A DNA stretch of 64,000 nt, taken from Desertibaculum subflavum (lineage in GTDB: Bacteria > Pseudomonadota > Alphaproteobacteria > Ferrovibrionales > Ferrovibrionaceae). The stretch covers positions 44,029 to 108,028 of the forward strand of contig QOZS01000016.1 of assembly GCA_003576705.1 (NCBI GenBank), given 5' to 3'. The position numbers and the translations under genes are program-made. Shown here in pieces: positions 16,796-24,781 of the stretch; the stretch's first letter is position 1; every line of letters starts with the position of its first letter. The notes beneath the pieces were generated by a model. That model saw nothing but the letters and a program-made list of their open reading frames with translations. It was not told the origin of the DNA and made no database searches.

Positions 16796-17854
16796 ATGCC
16801 CGTTTCTCCGCCCCGTCGTCTGGCCCATATCGAGACCATTCGCGGTCTCGCCTGCATTCTGCTGGTCGCCTATCACGTGGTCGGCAATTCGCCGGAGAAG
16901 GGCCTGCGCCTGCCGGACGACCACGTCCTGGCGATCCTGAACGGCATCCTCGACACGGTGCGGATGCCGCTCTTCTCCCTGATCTCGGGCTTTGTGCTGC
17001 AGGCCTTCATCCGCGATCTCGGCGGCTTGCGCGAGGCGGTGGAGAAGAAAGCGCGCCGCCTCTTGCTGCCGCTCATCTTCGTCGCCGCCCTGCACTACGC
17101 GATGCAGACCGCGGTCTATGGCGGCAATGCCTATCCGTTCTGGATGATCTACCTCTACCCCTATGAGCATTTCTGGTTCCTGCAGGCGACCTTCCTGCTG
17201 ATGTGCTTCGTCTTCGCGATGAGCCTCATCGCGGGATCCGATTTCCGCTACACCGTCTTCGTCCTGTTCGGCGCCGCGCTGGCTCTCTTCGTGATGGACG
17301 CGCAGTTCGGCCACGACATCTTCTCGGTCAGCCGCGCCTTCTATCTCGCGCCGTTCCTCCTGCTCGGCCTGATCGCGCGCATCCACCGGCTGGACGAGCG
17401 ACTGAACGAAATGCCGCGGGCGCGGCTCGCCATCGCGCTCTTCTGCTTCGCCGTCGTGCTGCCGGTGCTCGCCGTGCAGGTGGCGTGGCCGGAGCCCTGG
17501 CTGCGCGAGGCCTTCGGCCGGCAGACGCCGCTCGGCCTGATCGTGGCACTTGCCACCTGCGCCGGCCTGTTCTGCCTGCGCTGGGAAAGCCGCCTGCTCG
17601 CCTGGATCGGGCCGCGCTCCTACACGATCTTCCTGTTCCACGTCTTCTTCACGGCGGGCACGCGCATCGCGGTGACGCGCCTCCTCGGCCCGGTCTCGGA
17701 ATGGGTGCTGTTTCCGCTCGGCCTCGCGGCCGGCATCCTCGGGCCGATCCTGCTCGACCGGCTGATCCTGCTCTCGCCCTGGACGAGCCTCGCCTTGCTC
17801 GGCCTGCCACCGCGCCGCACGGCGCCGGCCTTGGCCGGGCAGCCATCACGCTGA
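16796..17854 (+). CDS. Acyltransferase 3 family membrane protein
   Basis: 352 residues from ATG 16796; an in-frame TTG at 16781 is less likely. It starts with a membrane helix carrying IRGLACILLVAYHVVG, where the conserved His of acyltransferase-3 proteins sits, followed by MPLFSLISGFVLQAF and about ten hydrophobic segments to the C-terminus. Such enzymes transfer acyl or succinyl groups to cell-surface sugars across the inner membrane. It is a single gene between a dioxygenase and an LLM oxidoreductase; no glycan genes are nearby to show the acceptor. Confidence 0.85.
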   Translation: MPVSPPRRLAHIETIRGLACILLVAYHVVGNSPEKGLRLPDDHVLAILNGILDTVRMPLFSLISGFVLQAFIRDLGGLREAVEKKARRLLLPLIFVAALHYAMQTAVYGGNAYPFWMIYLYPYEHFWFLQATFLLMCFVFAMSLIAGSDFRYTVFVLFGAALALFVMDAQFGHDIFSVSRAFYLAPFLLLGLIARIHRLDERLNEMPRARLAIALFCFAVVLPVLAVQVAWPEPWLREAFGRQTPLGLIVALATCAGLFCLRWESRLLAWIGPRSYTIFLFHVFFTAGTRIAVTRLLGPVSEWVLFPLGLAAGILGPILLDRLILLSPWTSLALLGLPPRRTAPALAGQPSR

Positions 17855-17934
17855 TGATGATGGCGGGCGGGGCTTTGCCGCCCGTTGAATTGCGGTGATG
17901 ATGGCCCCGAGGGAACGAGCGAAGGGGCCCGCCG

Positions 17935-19131
17935 ATGAAGTTCGGGATCTTCTATGAGCTGCAGCTGCCGCGCCCCTGGGGGCCGGACAGCGAATGGCAG
18001 CTCTACAACAACGCGCTGGGCCAGCTCGAGCTCGCCGACCGCCTCGGCTACGACTATGCCTGGGAGGTCGAGCACCACTTCCTCGAGGAGTATTCGCACT
18101 CGCCGGCGCCGGAAGTCTTTCTCGGCGCCGCCAGCCAGCGGACCAAGAACATCCGCCTCGGCCACGGCATCATGCAGCTGACGACCGCCCATCCGTCCCG
18201 CGTCGTCGAGCGCATCGCGGTGCTCGACCTGCTCTCCAACGGCCGGGTCGAGTTCGGCATGGGCGAGAGCGCGTCGATCACCGAGCTCGAGCCCTACAAC
18301 GTGACCATGGAAGGCAAGCGCGCGCATTTCGAGGATGCGGTGCGTTGCCTGACGCCGATGTTCAACGACGGCGGCTGCGAGTATCACGGCACGCATTTCG
18401 ATTTTCCGCTCCGCAACGTCTTGCCGAAATCGCGGCAGAAGCCGCATCCGCCGATGTGGGTCGCCTGCTCGCAGCTCGAGACCATCGCCTATGCCGGGCG
18501 CTGCGGCTTCGGCGCGCTCGGCTTCCAGTTCGTCAGCGCCGATGCGGCGCATGCCTGGGTGCATGCCTATTACAACAACTTCACCCGGCACCAGCAGAAG
18601 CTGGCCGCCTACCAGGCCAATCCGAACATGGCGCTGGTCAGCATGTTCATGTGCTGCCGCACCGACGAGGAGGCGCGCATCAAGGCCGACGGCGCCACCT
18701 TCTTCCAGTTCTGCCTGCGCTTCTATGGCGCGAGCTCCGGCCGCCAGCGGCCGGCGCCCGGCACGGTGAACATGTGGGACGAGTACGAGAAGTGGAAGCG
18801 CGAGAACCCGGACGCGGCCGAGAAGGCGATGTCCGGCGGCCTGATCGGCTCGCCCGAGACCTTGCGCAAGAAGCTCCGCAAGTTCGAGAGCTCGCATATC
18901 GACCAGGTCATCCTGCTCAACCAGGCCGGCCGCAACACGCACCAGGACATCTGCGACAGCCTGGAGCTGTTCGCGCAAGAGGTGATGCCCGAATTCCACG
19001 CCAACATCCCCGCGCAGGACGAATGGAAGCGCCAGGTGCTGGCCGGCGACATCCAACTCGAGGAGCTCGCGACCGACGGCTACCAGATGCGCTTCGGCGA
19101 GAAGGCGGTGGCGCTCAAGGCGGTGGGGTAA
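17935..19131 (+). CDS. LLM-class flavin-dependent oxidoreductase (luciferase-like)
   Basis: 398 residues with a bacterial-luciferase TIM-barrel. It begins MKFGIFYELQLPRPW and contains AWEVEHHFLEEYSHSPAP, RLGHGIMQL and the dimer/flavin region MGESASITELEPY. Members use FMNH2 or F420H2 to oxidise organic substrates, and the cofactor cannot be told here. It stands alone on the strand after the acyltransferase. It differs clearly from the other two luciferase-like genes in the window. Confidence 0.85.
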   Translation: MKFGIFYELQLPRPWGPDSEWQLYNNALGQLELADRLGYDYAWEVEHHFLEEYSHSPAPEVFLGAASQRTKNIRLGHGIMQLTTAHPSRVVERIAVLDLLSNGRVEFGMGESASITELEPYNVTMEGKRAHFEDAVRCLTPMFNDGGCEYHGTHFDFPLRNVLPKSRQKPHPPMWVACSQLETIAYAGRCGFGALGFQFVSADAAHAWVHAYYNNFTRHQQKLAAYQANPNMALVSMFMCCRTDEEARIKADGATFFQFCLRFYGASSGRQRPAPGTVNMWDEYEKWKRENPDAAEKAMSGGLIGSPETLRKKLRKFESSHIDQVILLNQAGRNTHQDICDSLELFAQEVMPEFHANIPAQDEWKRQVLAGDIQLEELATDGYQMRFGEKAVALKAVG

Positions 19132-19132
19132 C

Positions 19133-19276
19133 CCTCGCCCGCATCGCGGGAGAGGGTGGTCGCGAAGCGACCGGGTGAGGGTTTCCTATCCGCTCGCGCG
19201 ACGCTGGTGTGGGCAACGCAAGTTTTGAACTCGAACCCTCATCCCCGGCCCTTCTCCCGCGGTACGGGAGAAGGGA
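19133..19276. repeat. Intergenic REP-like palindromic hairpins
   Basis: Two imperfect palindromes built from CCCTC...GAGGG arms: 19133-19185 (inner GTCGCGAAGCGAC hairpin) and 19234-19276 (CTTCTCCCG/CGGGAGAAG around GGTA). These are the style of dispersed intergenic palindromes common in alphaproteobacteria. A related set lies at 59.63-59.77 kb. The 292 bp gap between the LLM gene and the DoxX fusion contains these and the terminator, and no gene. Confidence 0.6.
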
Positions 19277-19279
19277 ACG

Positions 19280-19311
19280 AAAAAAAGCCCCCGCGCCGTG
19301 AGGCGCGGGGG
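19280..19311 (-). terminator. Rho-independent terminator of the DoxX-NDH2 gene
   Basis: A perfect 10 bp stem (CCCCCGCGCC at 19288-19297 with GGCGCGGGGG at 19302-19311) has a 4 nt loop. Read leftward it is followed by a T run (19280-19286), so it terminates leftward transcription about 110 bp after the DoxX-NDH2 stop. Confidence 0.85.
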
Positions 19312-19423
19312 TGAGTGGAGGGGGCTGCTTCAGGGGAAGTGCGTCCAAGGGGAAGAGACGCGGACCGCCGCCCTCCATCACTGCCGCGCGAGAGCCAGAG
19401 CGGCAGCGATCTCGTGAAACCTG

Positions 19424-21622
19424 CTACGGCCCGCCGGTGATCAGGCGCGTGCCGCGGCGATAGGTGACATAGGCCCAGGCCCAGTCGAGTATCACGCCGA
19501 TGCGGTTCCGCGTGCCGGCGAGGAACGCCACATGGACCAGGCCCCAGAACCACCAGGCGAGCATGCCGGAGAGCTTCACTGGCCCGAGCTGGGCGATCGC
19601 CGCCTTGCGGCCGATCGTCGCCATGCTGCCCACATGGCGGTAGCGGAACGGCGTTGACGCCGCGCGGCCCTCGATGCGGGCGCGGATCACGCGCGCCGCG
19701 TATTCGCCGCCCTGCTTCGCCGCCGGGGCGAGGCCGGGCACCGACTCGCCGTTGGGCCCGGTCACGGCCGCCGTGTCGCCGATCGCGAACACCTCCGGGT
19801 GATCCTTGATCGTCAGGTCGGCGCCGACGATGACGCGGCCGGCCTTGTCGGCGATCGTGCCGAGCCACTTGGCGGCCGGCGAGGCCATCACGCCGGCCGA
19901 CCACAGCACGGTGCCGGCGTCGATGCGCTCGCCGTTCACCGTGACGCCGCGCGCGTCGATCTCCTTGACACGGCCGTTGAGCCGCACCTCGACGCCGAGC
20001 GCCTCGAGCTGGGCCAGCGCCTTGGCCGAGAGATCCTCGCCGAAGGCCGGCAGCACGCGGCCGCCCGACTGCACCAGGATGACGCGGGCCTGGCGCGGAT
20101 CGAAATTGCGGAAGTCGCGGTCCATGCCGAAGCGCGCCAGTTCGACGATGGCGCCGGCCAGCTCGACGCCGGTCGGTCCGGCGCCGACCAGGACGAAGGT
20201 GAGCAGGCGGCGGCGCTCGGCCGGATCTTCGGTCGCCTCGGCGGCTTCGAAGGCGGCGAGGATGCGGCCGCGGATCGCCGTCGCGTCGTCGATCTTCTTC
20301 AGGCCCGGCGCGAGATCAGCCCAGTCGTCGCGGCCGAAATAGCTGTGCCGCGCGCCGGTGGCGAGCACGAGGTAGTCGTAAGCCACGCGCTTCTCGCCGA
20401 GCACGACTTCGCGCGCTTCCGTGTCGATGCCGGTGACGCGGCCCATCAGCACCCGCGTGTTGCGCTGCTCACGCAGCAACTCGCGGATCGGTACCGCGAT
20501 ATCGGCGGGCGACAGGCTCGCCGTCGCCACCTGATAGAGCAGCGGCTGGAACAGGTGGTAGTTGCGGCGGTCGATCACCGTGACGTTGGCGGCGACACGC
20601 CGCAATGCCTTGGCGCAGGCGAGGCCGCCGAAGCCGGCGCCGACGATGACCACCTTGGGCGCGAGGTCGAGCGGGAAGAGCGGCTGGCCGTCCAGCCCGG
20701 CGAAGAAGCGGCCGGCGAAGCGGTGGATCAGCGCGTCGATGGAGAGCGCGCCGGGCCCGCGCAATGCGATCTGCGCCAGCAGCATGATCCAGAAGAAATG
20801 CTCCGCCTTGTCGAGATAGGTGAACTGGATGACCAGGGTCATCACGATCAGCGGCAGCGCGGCGAAGCGCGAGGCGAAGCCGATGGCGAGCAGCACCGGG
20901 CAGGCAAGCTCCGCCGCGGTGCCGAGCCAGGCCGCCAGCTCCGGCGGCAAGAGCGGCACCTGGTACTCGTCCTCGAACAGCGCGACGGTGGTTTCCCAGC
21001 TCGCAATCTTGGTCAGCCCGGAGGCGAAGAAGATCTCCGCCATCCACAGCCGGATGAAGAGCTGGTAGAGCGGCCCGCCATAGGTCGTGACCAAGCCGAC
21101 CAGGCGCTTGGCCACTCCGGCTAGCGGCAGCGCCAGCCGCTCCAGATGCGGCGCGATCAGCGCGTCGAGCGAGAGCCGGCCCGGCCCCTTGACCACGAAC
21201 CAGCCGAGCAGGATGGCCCAGAACAGATGCTCCGGCAGCTCCTTGTAGGCGAACTGGATGACCAGCGAGAGCACGAGGAGCGGGATGGCGGCAAGCCGCG
21301 TCGCCAGGCCGACCGCCAGCAGCACCGGCGCGATCAGCTCGATCGCCGCGCCGGTATAGGCGGCGCTCACCGGATCCATCCAGCCGACCGGGTATTCGCT
21401 GCGCGCGAGCTCCAGCGCGTTGTCCCAGTTGGCAACCTTGAGGATGCCGGAGATCCAGAACATCTGCGCGAGCCCGATCCGGATCACGAGATCGAGCACG
21501 GGGCCGAGCCCGCGATCGGCGAAGCGGAACAGGTCGCGCAACAGGCTCGCGGCCTCGATCAGACGCGAGCGGGCGGCGACGCGGCGCGCGACGATCGGCA
21601 CCGCCTGGGTCTCTGCGTTCAT
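19424..21622 (-). CDS. Double-DoxX / type II NADH dehydrogenase fusion
   Basis: 732 residues. Residues about 42-155 and 185-300 are two tandem DoxX-type four-helix membrane domains that resemble each other (FWISGILKVANW vs FFASGLTKIASW; LVIQFAY vs LVIQFTY). From about 322 comes a full pyridine-nucleotide-disulfide oxidoreductase: FAD motif VGAGFGG (327-333), NAD motif VGAGPTG (479-485), FAD-closing VFAIGDTAAV, and a C-terminal hydrophobic WWFWGLVHVAFL helix as in NDH-2. It probably passes electrons from NADH to a quinone, anchored by the DoxX modules. A strong terminator follows it. Confidence 0.88.
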   Translation of the reverse strand: MNAETQAVPIVARRVAARSRLIEAASLLRDLFRFADRGLGPVLDLVIRIGLAQMFWISGILKVANWDNALELARSEYPVGWMDPVSAAYTGAAIELIAPVLLAVGLATRLAAIPLLVLSLVIQFAYKELPEHLFWAILLGWFVVKGPGRLSLDALIAPHLERLALPLAGVAKRLVGLVTTYGGPLYQLFIRLWMAEIFFASGLTKIASWETTVALFEDEYQVPLLPPELAAWLGTAAELACPVLLAIGFASRFAALPLIVMTLVIQFTYLDKAEHFFWIMLLAQIALRGPGALSIDALIHRFAGRFFAGLDGQPLFPLDLAPKVVIVGAGFGGLACAKALRRVAANVTVIDRRNYHLFQPLLYQVATASLSPADIAVPIRELLREQRNTRVLMGRVTGIDTEAREVVLGEKRVAYDYLVLATGARHSYFGRDDWADLAPGLKKIDDATAIRGRILAAFEAAEATEDPAERRRLLTFVLVGAGPTGVELAGAIVELARFGMDRDFRNFDPRQARVILVQSGGRVLPAFGEDLSAKALAQLEALGVEVRLNGRVKEIDARGVTVNGERIDAGTVLWSAGVMASPAAKWLGTIADKAGRVIVGADLTIKDHPEVFAIGDTAAVTGPNGESVPGLAPAAKQGGEYAARVIRARIEGRAASTPFRYRHVGSMATIGRKAAIAQLGPVKLSGMLAWWFWGLVHVAFLAGTRNRIGVILDWAWAYVTYRRGTRLITGGP

Positions 21623-21718
21623 GGCGGGTTCCCCCGGGTCTCGGATGCGGCGCAGCTTCCGCCGATCCGTTCACCCGGAGAAATGCCGATGCCCTATGGC
21701 TTCGATAGATGGAGGTAT

Positions 21719-21755
21719 CGATGTGAGAGCCCCCGTCCGGGGAGCTCTCACATCG
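21719..21755. repeat. Long perfect inverted repeat between DUF2794 and the DoxX fusion
   Basis: CGATGTGAGAGC (21719-21730) pairs perfectly with GCTCTCACATCG (21744-21755), and inner CCCC/GGGG arms extend it with a single bulged A. It lies 9 bp beyond the leftward DUF2794 stop, so it could end that transcript, although no T run follows. It might also be a regulator site before the DoxX fusion. Confidence 0.6.
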
Positions 21756-21764
21756 CGCAGTCGA

Positions 21765-22133
21765 TCAAACGACTTGCAGCCGCAGCCGGTCGAAGAAGCC
21801 GAGGCATTGGGCGAGCGACTTGCCGCGCTTCAGCACCCGGCCGCCCAGGCCGACGACGGCATAGGCGCCCTGCTTTCTGGCCAGCTTCGGCGCCTTGACG
21901 ATGCGGTAGAGCGGCTGGTCGGCGGCGCGCCGGAACACCGCGAAGCAGCAGCTTTCCTGGTCGCGGCCGATGGCATAGTCGCGCCACTCGCCGCGCGCCA
22001 CCATGAAGGAATAGAGGTTGAGGATGAGGTCGAGCTCGCGCCTCTCGAAGAACACATCCGGCGCCCGGGCCGGCCGCTGCGGGGCGGCCGACCGGGCGCC
22101 GCGCCACTCTTCGATGTCGACGATATCGCTCAT
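21765..22133 (-). CDS. DUF2794 domain protein
   Basis: 122 residues of the alphaproteobacterial DUF2794 family: FFERRELDLILNLYSFMVARGEWRDYAI, then VFRRAADQPLYRIVK. No signal peptide or membrane helix. Function unknown in the family. The gene is flanked by a shared 14-mer in opposite orientations (21727-21740 and 22179-22192). Confidence 0.85.
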   Translation of the reverse strand: MSDIVDIEEWRGARSAAPQRPARAPDVFFERRELDLILNLYSFMVARGEWRDYAIGRDQESCCFAVFRRAADQPLYRIVKAPKLARKQGAYAVVGLGGRVLKRGKSLAQCLGFFDRLRLQVV

Positions 22134-22222
22134 CGCGCCTCCTCAAGGTAACCTGTCTGTCACGTGAATTGAACGCCTCCGGACGGGGGCTCGTCAACCG
22201 GCCACGGGGGCTGAAAGCTGGT

Positions 22223-23524
22223 ATGCGGCAGGACTGGCGGGGATTGCCGGTAACCACAGGGCGCGCGGAAACGGTCGAGGCGATCGATCGTTTCACCGCG
22301 GAATTCCTGGGCTACGGCCAGGAGGCCGGGGTGATCGTGCCGGCCGCATCGGCGGATCCCGGTTGCGCCCTGGCGCAGACGCTCGCCGGTGCCTTGCATC
22401 TGTTCCTGGAGAATGCCGAGGCGCCCCGGCTCGCCGCGCCGTTCCTGGCGGCGGCCGAGTCGGGGGCGGCGGATGTGACGGCGCGCGAGCGGGAACATCT
22501 CGCCGCGGCTAGGGCCTGGGCGGCGGGCGACACGGCGACGGCGGCCGAGCGCTACGCGGCCGTCGCCCGCGCGCATCCGCGCGACCTGCTCGCCGCCAAG
22601 TTCGCGCAGTACCACTTCTTCAATCTCGGCCGCCTGGACGAGCATCTCGCGGTGGCCGAGATTGCGGCGGCGGCGAACGGCGATGTCGCCTGGTCGCACG
22701 GCATGCTGGCCTTCGGGCTGGAGCAATGCCATCGGCTGCCCGAGGCGGAGCGGGCCGGCCGCCGCGCCGTCGAGATGATGGCCGACGAGCCCTGGGCGCA
22801 TCACGCGGTCGCGCATGTGATGGAGACGCAGGGACGGCTGGACGAGGGCATCGCCTGGCTCGAAGGCTTCGCGCCGCTCTGGCAGCGCTGCAATTCCTTC
22901 ATGCTGACGCACAATTGGTGGCACCTCGCGCTCTTCCGCATCGATCGCGAGGAGCCGGGCGCGGCGCTCGACATCTACGATCGCCATGTCTGGGGCGTGT
23001 GGAAGCAATACAGCCAGGACCAGGTGAACGCCGCGAGCCTGCTCTGGCGGCTCGAGCTCCGCGGCGCCGATGTGGGCGAGCGCTGGCGCGACCTTGCCGA
23101 TCATGTCGAGGCGCGCGGGGCGGAGCATGTCGAGCCGTTCCTCGACCTGCACTATGTCTATGCGCTGGCGCGCGGGGAACGGCGCGAGGCGTTCGCGACA
23201 TTCATGGAGTCACTCCGCCGGTATGCCGTCGCGGCGCCGCCGCGCTGGCGCGAGGTGGCGCTGCCGGCGGCGGAAGGCGTGGTGGCGCATGCGCAAGGCG
23301 ATATGCGCGGCGCCTTCGCCAAGCTCGATCCGCTCGCCGCGCGCTGGGGCGAGATCGGCGGCAGCCATGCCCAGCGCGATCTCTTCGTTCAGACCTGGCT
23401 CGACGCGGCCCTGCGTTCCGGGCAGGGGAATGCGGTGCGCCGCGTGCTGGAAGCGCGCGCTGCCGCGCGGCCCGCCATATCCGTCCATCGCCGGCAGCTT
23501 GCCGAGGGAAGCCTTAGATCATGA
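22223..23524 (+). CDS. TPR-repeat protein of the TTC38-like family
   Basis: 433 residues from ATG 22223; an earlier in-frame start at 22169 adds an unconvincing basic N-terminus. The protein is helical throughout, with TPR-like units and the His-rich stretch WAHHAVAHVMETQGR followed by LTHNWWHLALF, which is diagnostic of TTC38-like proteins found from bacteria to animals. There is no signal peptide. The family function is unknown. Its stop overlaps the next gene's start (ATGA), so the two are translationally coupled. Confidence 0.82.
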   Translation: MRQDWRGLPVTTGRAETVEAIDRFTAEFLGYGQEAGVIVPAASADPGCALAQTLAGALHLFLENAEAPRLAAPFLAAAESGAADVTAREREHLAAARAWAAGDTATAAERYAAVARAHPRDLLAAKFAQYHFFNLGRLDEHLAVAEIAAAANGDVAWSHGMLAFGLEQCHRLPEAERAGRRAVEMMADEPWAHHAVAHVMETQGRLDEGIAWLEGFAPLWQRCNSFMLTHNWWHLALFRIDREEPGAALDIYDRHVWGVWKQYSQDQVNAASLLWRLELRGADVGERWRDLADHVEARGAEHVEPFLDLHYVYALARGERREAFATFMESLRRYAVAAPPRWREVALPAAEGVVAHAQGDMRGAFAKLDPLAARWGEIGGSHAQRDLFVQTWLDAALRSGQGNAVRRVLEARAAARPAISVHRRQLAEGSLRS

Positions 23525-24687
23525 AGCTGCGTTTCCTGCTGGTCGTCGTTCTCGCGCTGGGTCTGTTCACGCCCGCTTCCGGGCAGGAGGTGAGTCCCGA
23601 GCTGCAGGAGGCGGCCAAGCTGCACCAGGCCGGCAAGCTCGACCAGGCCTTGAAGATCTACAACAAGCTGCTGGCGGACGAGACCAAGCTCGAGCCGGAT
23701 CAGCGCGCCGGCGCGCTGCTGATGCGTGGCCGCGCGCGCTACCAGAAGCGCGACCTCAAGGGCGCCGCCGCCGATTACGACGCCGCCATCGCGCTCGTGC
23801 CCGACAACGCGATCGCCTATCTCTCGCGCGCCGCCTTGCGGGCGGAGCTGCGGGATTTCCAGGGCGCGCTGCCGGATCTCGACCGCGTGCTGGCGGTGCG
23901 CTCCGACTTCCTGCCGGCCATCGTGGCGCGCGCGCGCGTGCTGGGCGAGCTGCGCCGCTTTGCCGATGCGGCGGAGACCTGGGGGCGCGTGGTGGCCCTG
24001 CATCCGAACGACGCGGTCGCGCTGCACCAGCGCGGCGCGTCCCACAGCGCCGCCGGCGACCGCGTGCAGGCCCTGCGCGATTTCGACGCGGCGCTCGGGC
24101 TGGCGGCCGACCGGCCGGAAGTGTTGCTCGACCGCGCCGCGCTGCGCGCCAGCGCCGGCGACTATGCCGAGGCGCTGGCCGATATCGAGCGCGCCAAGGC
24201 CCTGGTGCCGGCCGAGGCGGCACCGTTCCGGCTGCGCGGCCGGGTGCGGTTCGAGCAGGGCGACTACGCGGCCGCCGTCAGCGATCTGGTCGCTGCCGAT
24301 GCCGCTGCGGCGCTGAAGGCAAGGCGCGATCCCTATCTGGCGCTGTGGCTGCACATGGCCCGTCTGCGCGCCGGCGCCGCCGAACCGGGCGACCTGCGCA
24401 AGCGCCTGGGCGATGCCGACCTTCGCGCCTGGCCGGGGCCGATCCTGCGCCATTTCCTGGGCGAGGCGAGCCCGGAATCCGTACTCGTGGCCGCCGAAGC
24501 CGCGCCCGCAGGCGCCGTGCGCAACGAGCAGCTTTGCGAGGCCTATTTCTATCTCGCCGAGGCGGAGCTTGCCGCCGGCCGGGTGGAAGCCGGCGAGGCC
24601 TTGCTGCGCAAGGCCGCCGCGACGGACGCGACCTGGCTGGTCGAATGGAACAGTGCCCAAGCCGAGCTGAAGCGGCTGGCGAAATAG
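23521..24687 (+). CDS. Exported TPR-repeat protein
   Basis: 388 residues with a Sec signal peptide (MKLRFLLVVVLALGLFTPASG) and then about eight TPR units from residue 30 onward, for example AKLHQAGKLDQALKIYN and AADYDAAIALVPDNAIAYL. It is therefore probably periplasmic, in contrast to the coupled TTC38-like partner. It likely acts as a protein-interaction scaffold; no enzymatic domain is seen. It overlaps the preceding gene by 4 bp. Confidence 0.82.
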   Translation: MKLRFLLVVVLALGLFTPASGQEVSPELQEAAKLHQAGKLDQALKIYNKLLADETKLEPDQRAGALLMRGRARYQKRDLKGAAADYDAAIALVPDNAIAYLSRAALRAELRDFQGALPDLDRVLAVRSDFLPAIVARARVLGELRRFADAAETWGRVVALHPNDAVALHQRGASHSAAGDRVQALRDFDAALGLAADRPEVLLDRAALRASAGDYAEALADIERAKALVPAEAAPFRLRGRVRFEQGDYAAAVSDLVAADAAAALKARRDPYLALWLHMARLRAGAAEPGDLRKRLGDADLRAWPGPILRHFLGEASPESVLVAAEAAPAGAVRNEQLCEAYFYLAEAELAAGRVEAGEALLRKAAATDATWLVEWNSAQAELKRLAK

Positions 24688-24781
24688 AGTCCTTCTCACC
24701 GGGAAGAGCGCCAAGAACGCAAAGAAGGATGTCGGCTTCGCGTACCTTGGCGCTCGTCGTGTCCTTGGCGGTAAGTCCTTA
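24688..24781. repeat. Inverted GCCAAG-type intergenic repeat, possible bidirectional terminator
   Basis: GAGCGCCAAG (24706-24715) and CTTGGCGCTC (24746-24755) are perfect inverted copies, with further CCAAG/CTTGG and AAGGA units outside. It fills the whole gap between the convergent TPR and LLM genes. It resembles the widespread CGCCAAGAACGCAAAG-type intergenic repeats; the assignment is from memory. Confidence 0.55.

Noticed and set aside
17864..17884. A GGGCGG/CCGCCC hairpin after the acyltransferase gene as a terminator
   Set aside because: The stem has a two-base bulge and no T run follows in either direction, so support is too weak.
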